Assembly: GCF_005937985.2 (NCBI RefSeq)
Contig: NZ_CP042172.1
Coordinates: 3,224,001-3,288,000 of the forward strand
Length of the DNA: 64,000 bases
Direction: 5' to 3'
Source of the DNA: Arthrobacter sp. KBS0702
Lineage (GTDB): Bacteria > Actinomycetota > Actinomycetes > Actinomycetales > Micrococcaceae
Part shown: piece after piece, positions 1-8,206 of the stretch
How positions within the stretch are numbered: the stretch's first letter is position 1
Layout of the letters: every line of letters begins with the position of its first letter
Made by a program: the position numbers and the translations under genes
Notes under the pieces: generated by a model
The model's database searches: none
What the model saw: only the letters and a program-made list of their open reading frames with translations
What the model was told of the DNA's origin: nothing

Positions 1-782
1 GCGTGCTGCTGGTGCCGGAATCCGTCGCCGAGAAGTGCAAGCAGCAGGTCGTTGCTCCAGAGTATGAGACGTCCGATCGTCCAGTCGACCCGCTCGGGAT
101 CGGGCAATTCGAGACCCCAGAGTGAGCGTGCAATCTCCCGCTTACCGGCCACGCCGGTGTACATGAGGATCGTCAGGTACCTCTCGGGGTCGACGATGCA
201 CAGAACCTTAGTCAGCAGCGACTCCTTGAACCCCTTCATCGAGAAGGGTGTGGTGTCCTTGATGAGGGCGGTGAGACGGTCCTCCAAATCGGCCGGCGAC
301 GTGCCCCGAAGCAGATACTCGACTGCCTTGCGGACCTGCGCCGCGCCGGTTTCGGCCCCCATTTCATTCCAAGCCTCATTAAAGACGGACATGTTACCTG
401 GGTTGGCGCCAACGTTAGAGTTGGCGAAGGCCTTGAGATCCAGAGGGTCCGCGTTCGGTAAGCCCTCGGCGCTGAACACCTGCTGGTACTTGGCCCAGTA
501 CGGGGCGACGTTCGGCTCAGGCTCGGGCTCCCGCTTGAGAAACTCAGACTTGAGTTCGTTGGCCCGTGCGAGCTTCACGGGATCGACGTCCCCGGGCTTC
601 GGGAACCGCTTCTTGATGTCCTCAAGTGTTGGCAAGGGGATCTTTTGCCGCTCCGGCTCGCCGCGGAGCCACTCAAATCCGCAGTGCTCGCACTTGAGCC
701 TCCGCTGCGTCCCCGACAGCATCTCGACGCGCACGACGTATTCGTCGGTAAGGCAGGTGGAACAATCGAGGTCAATTGCCAT
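1..782 (-). CDS. McrB-like zinc-ribbon protein, N-terminal part (runs off left edge)
   Basis: The reverse strand reads open from an ATG at 782 to the window edge, giving the first 260 residues; the rest lies outside. Two CxxC pairs (C7-C10 and C31-C34) form a likely zinc ribbon. After a charged linker comes a helical region (about residues 125-260) with a 'MKGFKESLLTKVLCIVDPER' stretch and a later 'TIGRLILWSND' stretch. These resemble the N-terminal specificity part of actinobacterial McrB-type AAA+ GTPases as I remember them. If so, a GTPase domain should follow outside the window, and the gene would belong to a modified-DNA restriction system. No ATPase or nuclease motif is visible in the part present, so the family call is tentative. 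The upstream neighbour is the unrelated sigma factor module. Confidence 0.5.
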   Translation of the reverse strand, partial: MAIDLDCSTCLTDEYVVRVEMLSGTQRRLKCEHCGFEWLRGEPERQKIPLPTLEDIKKRFPKPGDVDPVKLARANELKSEFLKREPEPEPNVAPYWAKYQQVFSAEGLPNADPLDLKAFANSNVGANPGNMSVFNEAWNEMGAETGAAQVRKAVEYLLRGTSPADLEDRLTALIKDTTPFSMKGFKESLLTKVLCIVDPERYLTILMYTGVAGKREIARSLWGLELPDPERVDWTIGRLILWSNDLLLALLGDGFRHQQH

Positions 783-889
783 GGGAGTTGCCTTCCGAGC
801 ACGCTGAATATGACCCGCAGTGGGCCACCCAAACGGTAACAGCCTCGGGGTAAATCCGGCTCAACTACCCAGCTGGTCCCGGCGGCGTT

Positions 890-2092
890 TTAGGGTGGCG
901 GCCTCGGCGGAGTTGCCCGCCAGCTCGATGGCCGTCTCATACGCCGCATCCGCGTCCGCTGTGCGGCCCGCCGCAACAGCTCGGCGCGGGTGGCGTAGTA
1001 GGCGTGGTAGCCGGCCAGGTCCGGCCCCAGCCGCTCGACGGCGGCCAGGGCCACGTGCGGCCCGTCAAGCTCGGCTACCGCGATGGCCCGGTTGAGCGCG
1101 ACGATCGGCGATGGGTCGAGGGCCACCAGTTGGTCGTAGAGCGCGACGATCTGCGACCAGTCGGTCTCGTGGATATCGCGGGCAGAGGTGTGCACGGCAT
1201 TGATGGCCGCGAGGAGCTGGTACGGCCCCGGCGCCTTCCCGGAGGCCAGCCGCTCCCGCACCAGGCGGTGGCCCTCGGCGATCAGCGTCCTGTCCCAGGC
1301 ACTCCGGTCCTGCTCATCTAGGGTGACGAGTTCGCCGCCTGCCGAGATCCGGGCGGCGCTGCGGGCCTCGGTGAGGAGCATCAGGGCCAGCAGGCCGGCC
1401 ACCTCGCCGTCGTCCGGCAAGAGGGCCCGGAGCTGGCGGGTGAGCCGGATGGCCTCGGCGGTCAGGTCGGTACGGACGGGGCCGGTGTCCGGGCCCGTGG
1501 CCAGATAGCCCTCGTTGAAGACCAGGTAGAGCACGGCGAGCACGCCGGAGATGCGCGCCGGGAGATCCTCCGCGGCCGGCACCCGATAGGGGATCCGGGC
1601 GGCCTTGATCTTGGCCTTCGCGCGGGTGATCCGCTGCCCCATGGTGGTTTCCTGTACGAGGAAGGCCCGGGCGATCTCGGGCACGGTCAGGCCGCCGACC
1701 ATGCGCAGGGTCAGGGCCACACGGGTTGGCAGCGCGAGGGCCGGGTGGCAGCAGGTGAAGATCAGCCGGAGCCGGTCGTCGTCGATGGTGCCGAGCGGTT
1801 CGGGAGGGTCGTCGTCGAAGACCAACTGGGCCTCCTGGTGTTTGGTGTTGCGTTTGTTTTCGCGCCGGAGCCGGTCGATGGCTTTTCGCTTGGCCGTGGT
1901 GGTCAGCCAGGCGCCGGGGTCGGGCGGGACACCGTCGGACGGCCAGCGTTCGACGGCGGTGGTGAACGCCTCGGCCGCCGCTTCCTCCGCGAGGTCGAGG
2001 TCCCCGAAACGGCGGGCCAGGGCGGCGACCACCCGGGCCCAGTTCTCCCGGTAGGCCTGGCTGACGGCGCCGCCGACGTCGGGTGCGTTCAC
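890..2092 (-). CDS. ECF42-type RNA polymerase sigma factor with C-terminal TPR-like extension (3' frameshift)
   Basis: Sigma-70 region 2 lies at about residues 10-80 and region 4 at about 110-170 ('VALTLRMVGGLTVPEIARAF'), followed by the long helical extension (DUF6596/TPR-like) typical of ECF42 factors. ECF42 genes are known to sit beside DGPF/YCII genes, and one overlaps this start by 4 bases. The extension carries the conserved 'GYHAYYATRAELLRR' stretch, but the frame then runs into Arg/Pro-rich sequence. The normal ending (AYETAIELAGNSAEAATLKR, then RRDQLGS) is encoded one frame over and stops at 861-863. One base therefore seems to be missing near 961-975. Whether this is a sequencing error or a real lesion cannot be told here. 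The sigma core is intact. Confidence 0.85.
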   Translation of the reverse strand: MNAPDVGGAVSQAYRENWARVVAALARRFGDLDLAEEAAAEAFTTAVERWPSDGVPPDPGAWLTTTAKRKAIDRLRRENKRNTKHQEAQLVFDDDPPEPLGTIDDDRLRLIFTCCHPALALPTRVALTLRMVGGLTVPEIARAFLVQETTMGQRITRAKAKIKAARIPYRVPAAEDLPARISGVLAVLYLVFNEGYLATGPDTGPVRTDLTAEAIRLTRQLRALLPDDGEVAGLLALMLLTEARSAARISAGGELVTLDEQDRSAWDRTLIAEGHRLVRERLASGKAPGPYQLLAAINAVHTSARDIHETDWSQIVALYDQLVALDPSPIVALNRAIAVAELDGPHVALAAVERLGPDLAGYHAYYATRAELLRRAAQRTRMRRMRRPSSWRATPPRPPP

Positions 2093-2412
2093 AGGAACGG
2101 CCGCACCTCGACCTTCCGGTTGCAGGCCTTCGATCCCTCGGCGGCGAGCTTCAGCGCCACGTCGAGGTCGGGCGCCTCGATGATCCAGAAGCCGGCGAGG
2201 TACTCCTTGGACTCCACGAAGGGCCCGTCGGTGACCACGGCGGACTCACCCCGGTTGTCGATGACGGTTGCCGTATCCGGGAATCCGAGGCCGCCGGCGA
2301 AAACCCAGTGGCCGTCGGCCCGGAGCCGGTCGTTGAACTCGTCGATGGCCGCCATCTCGTCCGACGGCGCGAGCTCAAGCTGGTCGTGAATCACGGACAG
2401 CAAATACTGCAT
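2089..2412 (-). CDS. DGPF/YCII-domain protein, ECF42 partner
   Basis: A 107-residue single-domain protein (PF03795 type) with the hallmark 'VTDGPFVESKEYLAGFWII' stretch near residues 60-80 and a C-terminal 'EVRPFL' typical of this family. Its stop overlaps the sigma factor start (ATGA), so the two are translationally coupled, and this gene comes first. DGPF proteins are a frequent genomic companion of ECF42 sigma factors, and their biochemical role is not settled. The length is normal and nothing looks damaged. Confidence 0.9.
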   Translation of the reverse strand: MQYLLSVIHDQLELAPSDEMAAIDEFNDRLRADGHWVFAGGLGFPDTATVIDNRGESAVVTDGPFVESKEYLAGFWIIEAPDLDVALKLAAEGSKACNRKVEVRPFL

Positions 2413-2523
2413 TTCGGGTCATCTCCTGCGGTTTGGGGCGCCCCTCCTGGGCGGCCGCTCACCTTTACTACGAACAACTCTGCCCCGGTTCGACGGGAAA
2501 CGCGCGGATATTTGAAAAGCAAC

Positions 2524-2561
2524 GTGGAGGCATGGGACCGCTAACGGTCCCACACCTCCAC
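2524..2561 (-). terminator. Intrinsic terminator hairpin after the MFS gene
   Basis: Outer stem GTGGAGG/CCTCCAC (2524-2530 with 2555-2561) and inner stem TGGGACCG/CGGTCCCA (2533-2540 with 2545-2552) around a CTAA loop, separated by one 2-nt mismatch. On the minus strand it is followed by a T-rich stretch (GTTGCTTTTC). It lies 20 bases past the MFS stop, so it should end the operon that begins at 7990. Confidence 0.8.
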
Positions 2562-2581
2562 ATCTGCGCCTTTCGGAGGGG

Positions 2582-3868
2582 TTAGCCGTGCGTAGGTACG
2601 CTTAGCTCCTCGTCGGCCGTAACGCGCACCGGCTCCTTGGTGAAGAAGAGCAGCGCCGCTGCGGCGATAACGCAGAGGACGGCCATGATGATGAACCCGC
2701 CCGTGTAGCTCCCGGATGCGGAAACGATGAAGCCCATGACGCTCGGGGCGATGATGCCGGAGAGCGCGAAGCAGGCGTCAGCAAAGCCGGCGGCGGTGCC
2801 CGGTTGCTTGGGCGCGGCGTCGATGGATGCCACCCACCAGATGCCCCCGGTGATGAACCCGAAGCCCACGCCCAGGGAGATGCAGACCAGGGCGAGCGTC
2901 AAGGTGACGGGCATGATCAGCAGCGGGACCAGTGAGGCTCCCGCGAGCAGCAGGGCGACGCCGATGATGGTGAAGCGGGAGCGGACCTGCTGGGTACGCT
3001 TGTAGATGCGGTCGACCAGCACACCGCCGACCAGGGCGCCCACGACGCCGGCCGCCCAGGGCGCCACGGAAAACGCGCCCACGGCCTTGAGGGACAGCCC
3101 GAACCCGGCCTGTAGGTACTGCGGGAGCCAATACATGAACGCCCAGAACATGAAGCCCCAGGCGAAGTAGCCCAGGCCTACGATCCACAGGTTCCGGTTG
3201 CGCAGGATCGGGCCCCACTCCATCTTTTCTTCCCGGCCGGTGTCCTCGCCTTCGGTCTGGCCGCTCTTGATGAAGGCGCGCTCCTCCTCCGAGCAGAAAG
3301 CCGCCTCACTGGGCGAATTCTTCAGGTACGGGACGGCGATGAGCACCCACAGCACGCCGGCGGCGGCGAGGATCCAGAACATGCCCATCCACCCGGTCAG
3401 GGATACCAGCTGGGTCAGGATGGGACCGCCGATCAGGAGGCTGCCGGAGACGGCCACGCCGCCCACCAGGGCGAGAGCCTTGCCGCGTTCCTGGGCGGGG
3501 AGCCACCGGCTGGCGATGCGGGTGGCCGCGGGGAAGCACGGTGCCTCGCCGGCACCGAGCACGATCCGGACCAGGATCAGCCCCATGAATCCGCCGGCCG
3601 CCGGGGTCAATGCGGAGGACACCGCCCAGACGAGCATGCCCCAGATCAGGACCTTGCGGGAGCCGAACCGGTCCACCAGGGGGCCGGAGAGCAGTGCGAA
3701 GATCATATAACCGACGGAGAACGCCGAACTGATGATGCCGTATTCGGCGGCGGAGATGCCGAATTGCTCCCGGATCGGCGTCGCTGCGAACGAGATGGCA
3801 CTGCGGTCAATGTAATTGACCAGCACCAGCCCAAGGACAATGCAGATCGTAAACCAACGCGTTTTCAT
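2582..3868 (-). CDS. MFS transporter, anion:cation symporter (sugar acid/carboxylate) type
   Basis: A 428-residue protein with about 12 hydrophobic segments and a central cytoplasmic loop near residues 195-215. The first helix reads 'VLVNYIDRSAISFAATPI', and loop 2-3 has 'GPLVDRFGSRKVLIWG', the MFS signature. These match the ACS family (glucarate/galactonate/tartrate/phthalate carriers). It is the last gene of the left arm of the IclR cluster, 14 bases after the CoA-transferase, and presumably imports the organic acid or amide that the cluster degrades. The exact substrate cannot be read from sequence. Confidence 0.88.
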   Translation of the reverse strand: MKTRWFTICIVLGLVLVNYIDRSAISFAATPIREQFGISAAEYGIISSAFSVGYMIFALLSGPLVDRFGSRKVLIWGMLVWAVSSALTPAAGGFMGLILVRIVLGAGEAPCFPAATRIASRWLPAQERGKALALVGGVAVSGSLLIGGPILTQLVSLTGWMGMFWILAAAGVLWVLIAVPYLKNSPSEAAFCSEEERAFIKSGQTEGEDTGREEKMEWGPILRNRNLWIVGLGYFAWGFMFWAFMYWLPQYLQAGFGLSLKAVGAFSVAPWAAGVVGALVGGVLVDRIYKRTQQVRSRFTIIGVALLLAGASLVPLLIMPVTLTLALVCISLGVGFGFITGGIWWVASIDAAPKQPGTAAGFADACFALSGIIAPSVMGFIVSASGSYTGGFIIMAVLCVIAAAALLFFTKEPVRVTADEELSVPTHG

Positions 3869-3882
3869 AGGATTCCTAGGGG

Positions 3883-5109
3883 TTAGATGACGCCGCGCTC
3901 ACGAAGATCGCGGAGTTCGGAGGGATCGTGTCCGAGGGCGGTCAGGACCTCGTCAGTGTCGGCACCGAGCGCTCGTCCGGTGTGCCGAATGGAGCCCGGG
4001 GATTTGGTCATCCGCCACATGACGTTTTGCATGCGGACCGATCCAAGGTCTGGGTCGGGGACTCGGGTGATCATCTCCGTGGCAACAATTTGTTCGTCTT
4101 CCAGCAGTTCGCTGGGCCGGTAGACAGGCGCCACTGCCGCCCCGGCCGCTTCAAATTCCTGGATCACTTCGTCGCGGGTGCGCTGTTCGACCCAGGTACC
4201 GACGTATTCGTCCAGCAACTCAGCGTGCTGGGCCCTCTGCCGGCCGGTCGCAAACCAGGGCTCGTCGAGCACTTCGGGGTGCCCCACCAGGCGCAGGACC
4301 CGTTCGGCGATGGCCTGGGCGCTGGTCGAAATCGCCACCCAGTGATCGTCCTTGGTCCGGTAGAGATTGCGGGGCGAGTTGTTCTGCGAGCGGTTGCCGG
4401 TGCGGTCCTGGTCGATCCCGAGCTGGTCGGCGTAGATCACGGCCGGCCCGACGGCGGTCATGATCGGGCTGAGCAGGTCCAGGTCGATGACCTGCCCCTC
4501 GCCCCCGTTGCGGTCCCGCTCCAGCAGGGCCATGGCGACGGCGGAGGAGCCGGCCACCCCGGCGATCGAGTCGGCCAGCCCGAAGGCCGGGAGCGTGGGC
4601 GGGCCGTCCGGTTCGCCGGTGAGGTGCGCGAAGCCGCTCATCGATTCGACCAGGGTTCCGAACGCGGGCCGGGAAGAGTACGGTCCGTGCTGGCCGAAGC
4701 CGCTGACCCGCAGCATCACCAGACCGGGGTTGTCCTTCGACAGGACGTCGTACCCCAGCCCCCAGCGCTCGAAGGTGCCCGGCCGGAAGTTTTCGACGAC
4801 GACGTCGGCCGTGGCGGCCAGCTCGCGAAAGATTTCCTGCCCGGCCTCGGTCCCGAGGTGCAGGGTAACGGTCCGCTTGTTGCGGCTGACCATCTTCCAC
4901 CACAACGGGATTCCGTCCTTGTCCAGCCCGTGGCCACGCATGCCGTCCGGCTTTGCGGGGTGCTCGATCTTGATGACGTTGGCGCCGAAGTCGCCCAGGA
5001 TCTGCGCGGCTAGAGGGCCGGCGAGGATGGTCGATGCATCAAGGACTTTGAGCCCGCGAAGCGGTCCGTGATTAGTCTCGGTGACGTCGCCGTACACGTT
5101 GCCGCTCAC
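3883..5109 (-). CDS. Family III CoA-transferase (CaiB/BaiF)
   Basis: 408 residues, normal family length. The N-terminal 'GLKVLDASTILAGPLAAQIL' and 'NVIKIEHP' stretches and the 'VVVENFRPGTFERWGLGYD' stretch (about residues 103-121) are diagnostic. The likely catalytic aspartate is Asp180 in 'LADSIAG'. Such enzymes move CoA from one acyl-CoA to a free carboxylate. Its start overlaps the amidohydrolase stop by 4 bases. Together with the CitE-like lyase on the other arm it suggests activation of a carboxylic acid to its CoA ester followed by cleavage, as in citramalate or itaconate breakdown. The actual acid is not known. Confidence 0.92.
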   Translation of the reverse strand: MSGNVYGDVTETNHGPLRGLKVLDASTILAGPLAAQILGDFGANVIKIEHPAKPDGMRGHGLDKDGIPLWWKMVSRNKRTVTLHLGTEAGQEIFRELAATADVVVENFRPGTFERWGLGYDVLSKDNPGLVMLRVSGFGQHGPYSSRPAFGTLVESMSGFAHLTGEPDGPPTLPAFGLADSIAGVAGSSAVAMALLERDRNGGEGQVIDLDLLSPIMTAVGPAVIYADQLGIDQDRTGNRSQNNSPRNLYRTKDDHWVAISTSAQAIAERVLRLVGHPEVLDEPWFATGRQRAQHAELLDEYVGTWVEQRTRDEVIQEFEAAGAAVAPVYRPSELLEDEQIVATEMITRVPDPDLGSVRMQNVMWRMTKSPGSIRHTGRALGADTDEVLTALGHDPSELRDLRERGVI

Positions 5110-6569
5110 AGGTACGGGCGCTGCAGGTAGCGGCCGACTGGTTCGCCGGTGATGACGCCGTCGGTCAGCACTCGGTGGCCGCGGACGAAGGTGTCCGTGA
5201 CCTTGGCACCAAGCTCGAAGCCCTCGAACGGCGTGTATTCCTGGGTGGATTCGGAGTCTTCCGCTCGGACGGTCCAGACGACGTCGGGGTCCACGATCGC
5301 GATGTCGGCGTCGGCGCCTTCCACCAGCCGGCCCTTGCCCGGCAGGCCGTAGCGGGCCGCCGGGTTCGCGGACGTCAGTTCGGCGATCCGCCGGAGAGAC
5401 AGCCCGCGCTTGCGTCCCTCGGTGATCAGTCCGGGCAGCAGGTACTCGGTACCGCCGAATCCTGACTTCGCGGCGAAGATGTCGTCGCGGTCGTCACCGA
5501 ACTTCTGCTCGTCCTTGCAGCAGGCGTGGTCGGAGACCACCCAGTCGATGTTGCCGGCAAGCATGTGCTCCCACAGGGCCTCGACGTCGTCGCGGGGACG
5601 CAGCGGCGGGTTGACCTTGCCGCCCAGGCCGTGGGCGGTGTCGATGTCAGCCAGCAGGTGCCCGATCGTCACCTCGCGGCGGAAGTCCACATGCGGGAAC
5701 GCTTCGGCCATCTTCATGGCGGCCTTCAGCGCCTTGGCCGAGCTCAGGTGCAGGAGGTTGATATTGGGCAGGCCGGTTTCGTCGGCCAGGAAGGACGCGA
5801 TGGTCACTGCGAGGCCCTCGGAGTGCTGCGGCCGGGACGCGCTGTAGGCGGCGAGCCCGGTGAGGGTGCCTTCCTCCTCCACCAGCTTGGTGTAGGCGCT
5901 CATGATCTCGGCGGTCTCGCAGTGCAGCGACAGCGAAATGTGCGGCGCCAGCTCGGGATACTTTTCCCGGGCCGCCTGGATGCCGCGCATCACGAACTCG
6001 AAGTGGGCCAGGTTGTAGTTCTCGTCCTCGGGAATCATGAGGAATTCGCTCTGCGAGGTGGAGCGTCCGTGGAGGCCGTGGCTGCCGTAGAACATGAAGA
6101 TCTTGAAGGAGGTCACCCCGTGGTCTTCGACGAGGGACGGGATCTCCTCGATGTGCTGCTTGGACATCGGGGCGAGGTGGAAGGCGTAGTCGATGTAGGC
6201 CTTGCCCTCGGAGGTGGCGAGCACCTCGGGGTAGAACTCGGAGTAGGGGCCGCCCTTGTTGAGGTAGTACTGGCCGGTACGCATGTAGGTGATTGCCGAG
6301 GTTACGCCGCCCTGGGCACTCGCCCGGGATTCGGTGACCGTGTCTTCACCCAGCGGGTTGTAGATGCCCCAGTGCTGGTGGGCGTCGACCACGCCGGGGA
6401 ACACCAGTTTGCCGGCGGCATCGATGACCTCCGCGTCGTCGGCGGAGAGGTCCGGCCCGATCTTGGTGATGGTGCCGTGGGTGACGAGAATGTCCAAATA
6501 TTCGCCGTCGGCGGGGGCGTTCTCCTCGGGCCGCACAACGGTGCCGTTTTTGATGAGGAAAGTACTCAC
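5106..6569 (-). CDS. Dihydropyrimidinase/hydantoinase-like cyclic amidohydrolase
   Basis: 487 residues. It has the amidohydrolase HxH metal motif (H64, H66 in 'VDAHQHWG'), a candidate carbamylated lysine (K156 in 'TSFKIFMFYG'), later metal ligands H216 ('SLHCETA') and H274 ('LLHLSSA'), and the catalytic D347 ('VSDHACC'). This order is that of hydantoinase, allantoinase and dihydroorotase, zinc enzymes that hydrolyse cyclic amides. It sits 53 bases downstream of the flavoprotein and overlaps the CoA-transferase start. Neighbouring pyrimidine genes (carbamoylase, DPD) are missing, so classical pyrimidine or hydantoin use is unlikely. A cyclic amide or imide intermediate of the cluster's own pathway is the more reasonable inference. 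Confidence 0.88.
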   Translation of the reverse strand: MSTFLIKNGTVVRPEENAPADGEYLDILVTHGTITKIGPDLSADDAEVIDAAGKLVFPGVVDAHQHWGIYNPLGEDTVTESRASAQGGVTSAITYMRTGQYYLNKGGPYSEFYPEVLATSEGKAYIDYAFHLAPMSKQHIEEIPSLVEDHGVTSFKIFMFYGSHGLHGRSTSQSEFLMIPEDENYNLAHFEFVMRGIQAAREKYPELAPHISLSLHCETAEIMSAYTKLVEEEGTLTGLAAYSASRPQHSEGLAVTIASFLADETGLPNINLLHLSSAKALKAAMKMAEAFPHVDFRREVTIGHLLADIDTAHGLGGKVNPPLRPRDDVEALWEHMLAGNIDWVVSDHACCKDEQKFGDDRDDIFAAKSGFGGTEYLLPGLITEGRKRGLSLRRIAELTSANPAARYGLPGKGRLVEGADADIAIVDPDVVWTVRAEDSESTQEYTPFEGFELGAKVTDTFVRGHRVLTDGVITGEPVGRYLQRPYL

Positions 6570-6622
6570 GAGGAACTCCTGATGATGTGTTGTTGGAAAG
6601 GTGTGGGGCGCCGGTGCGGCGG

Positions 6623-7990
6623 TCAGGCTCGGGGCCCGAGATGCTCCGCGGTCAGCCAGGCCAGGCCGAACGCGGTGAGTAGACCGTTGCCGGCCAGGTA
6701 CCCGGCGGCTCCGTGCCCGGAGATGCCGGATGCGGCGCCGCCGGAGGCGTAGAGACCCGGGATTGGTGTTTGGTCTTTCTGTGTGAGCACCCGGGCGTGC
6801 TCGTCAACCACCAGGCCGCCCTGGGTGTGGAAGAGGGCGGGAACAATACGGACCGCTGCGAAGGGGCCGTTCAACGGACGGCGTTCATCGCTGCGTCCCT
6901 GCCGGTCCTCCTCTTCGCCCCGCGCGGCCCGCCCTGCGGCTTCGACCTCGTCGATGAGCGTGTCCACAGGCACCCTGATGCGCTCGGCCAGGGCTGCCAG
7001 ATCGTCAGCCCGGAGCAGTGCGCCGCTCTCGGCAACCTGGCGGAAGTCCGTGAAGGCAAGGCACTGCTGTTCGATGCGCTCGTCGATGATGATCCAGCCG
7101 GTCTGGTCCGGCTGTGCGGCGAGGAGGGCTGCGAATTCGGAGTAGCCGGTGGTCTCGTCCGCGAAACGGCGTCCGTCCGCATTTACGATGAGGCCTCCGT
7201 GGAGGACGGTGGCCCAGCCGACCAAGGTCTGGCTGGAGGCCGATAAGGCTGCGTGGCCCTGATAGGCGTCGAGGTACGCCGTGCCGGCTCCCAGGGCCGT
7301 CCCGATGCGCAGGGCGTCTCCGCGGCTGTAAAAACCGCCGTGGTAGTGGACGCCCGCCATCTCCGGAATCCACTGCTTCACCAGCTCAGGGGCGCCGCCG
7401 TAACCATTGGTGGCCAGTAGCACCGCCGGCACTGCCAGGCGGTCGCGGGCACCGTCCGGGGTGGAGGCGACAAGGCCGGACACGGCTCCCCCGGTGACTT
7501 CGACTTCTTGGAGCGTCATTGGCGTGATGAGTTCGATGCGGTCATGCCGCCGGACGCGCTCGACGAGGTGGGCCAGCAGGGTTGACCCGTGGCGGCCCGT
7601 GATCGTGTGGCAACGGTCCGCGCTGTGGCCCGGATAGCGGAAGTCGGTCACCAGCTCCAGTGGCAGCTCCAGCGTATCCGCCATCCACGTGACCATTGGC
7701 GCACTCGCCCGGGTCAGAGCGTCAGCCAGCCGTTGGTCGGCGCTACCTTCCGTCTTGCGTTCAATGTCTTCGAGGAAGCGCCCGGGAGTGTCCTCCACAG
7801 CGGCCTCTTCCTGCCATCTGGTCCCGGCGGCCGGGATCATGGCGGTGCACATCGAGGTGTTGTTGCCGCGCAGGAATTGTTCGTCGGCGTCGATGACGAC
7901 GACGTTGTGGCCTAGCTCGGCGGCGCGCAGGGCGGCGATCAAGCCGCCGCCGGCGCCGGCCACGGCCAGATCGAAATCAAACTCGGACAT
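6623..7990 (-). CDS. FAD-dependent oxidoreductase, fumarate reductase/KstD-like
   Basis: 455 residues from the ATG at 7990, chosen because GGAGAGCGAGGTGAG lies directly before it; an in-frame start at 8047 would add 19 unconserved residues. The N-terminal dinucleotide fold 'LAVAGAGGGLIAALRAAELG' binds FAD. The C-terminal 'HTQGGLVVDEHARVL' and 'GLYASGGAASGISGHG' stretches are typical of FAD_binding_2 enzymes (fumarate reductase, 3-ketosteroid dehydrogenase, tricarballylate dehydrogenase). No signal peptide or haem domain is seen, so it is a cytoplasmic dehydrogenase or reductase acting on a C-C single or double bond. It is the first gene of the left arm, divergent from iclR. Confidence 0.9.
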   Translation of the reverse strand: MSEFDFDLAVAGAGGGLIAALRAAELGHNVVVIDADEQFLRGNNTSMCTAMIPAAGTRWQEEAAVEDTPGRFLEDIERKTEGSADQRLADALTRASAPMVTWMADTLELPLELVTDFRYPGHSADRCHTITGRHGSTLLAHLVERVRRHDRIELITPMTLQEVEVTGGAVSGLVASTPDGARDRLAVPAVLLATNGYGGAPELVKQWIPEMAGVHYHGGFYSRGDALRIGTALGAGTAYLDAYQGHAALSASSQTLVGWATVLHGGLIVNADGRRFADETTGYSEFAALLAAQPDQTGWIIIDERIEQQCLAFTDFRQVAESGALLRADDLAALAERIRVPVDTLIDEVEAAGRAARGEEEDRQGRSDERRPLNGPFAAVRIVPALFHTQGGLVVDEHARVLTQKDQTPIPGLYASGGAASGISGHGAAGYLAGNGLLTAFGLAWLTAEHLGPRA

Positions 7991-8005
7991 CTCACCTCGC
8001 TCTCC

Positions 8006-8022
8006 GTTCCGCCTGACGGAAC
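8006..8022. promoter_or_regulatory. Candidate IclR operator 1
   Basis: GTTCCGCCTGACGGAAC is a perfect 6-5-6 inverted repeat lying 16 bases before the flavoprotein start, in the leader of the left arm. A second copy with one changed base is at 8137-8153. Assignment to the adjacent IclR protein is inferred from position and symmetry. Confidence 0.55.
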
Positions 8023-8136
8023 ATCTTTGGTTTGTGTCGTGGAACACTCTGCCCCATCAATTTGCCGGACGCAAGGGTTTTTTGGATCAACCCAGCCGAT
8101 AGCCAGCGAAACTTATTGCTCATGGCCTCGACAAGC

Positions 8137-8153
8137 GTTCCGGTAGACGGTAC
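8137..8153. promoter_or_regulatory. Candidate IclR operator 2
   Basis: GTTCCGGTAGACGGTAC has the same GTTCCG-N5-CGGaAC layout as the site at 8006 with one mismatch in the right arm. It ends 53 bases before the iclR start, so it could serve autoregulation and control of the right arm. Confidence 0.5.
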
Positions 8154-8206
8154 AAATAGTGGAAGCAATCAGTCAGGACATACACTCCGTCAGCAGGGAG
8201 CCAACA

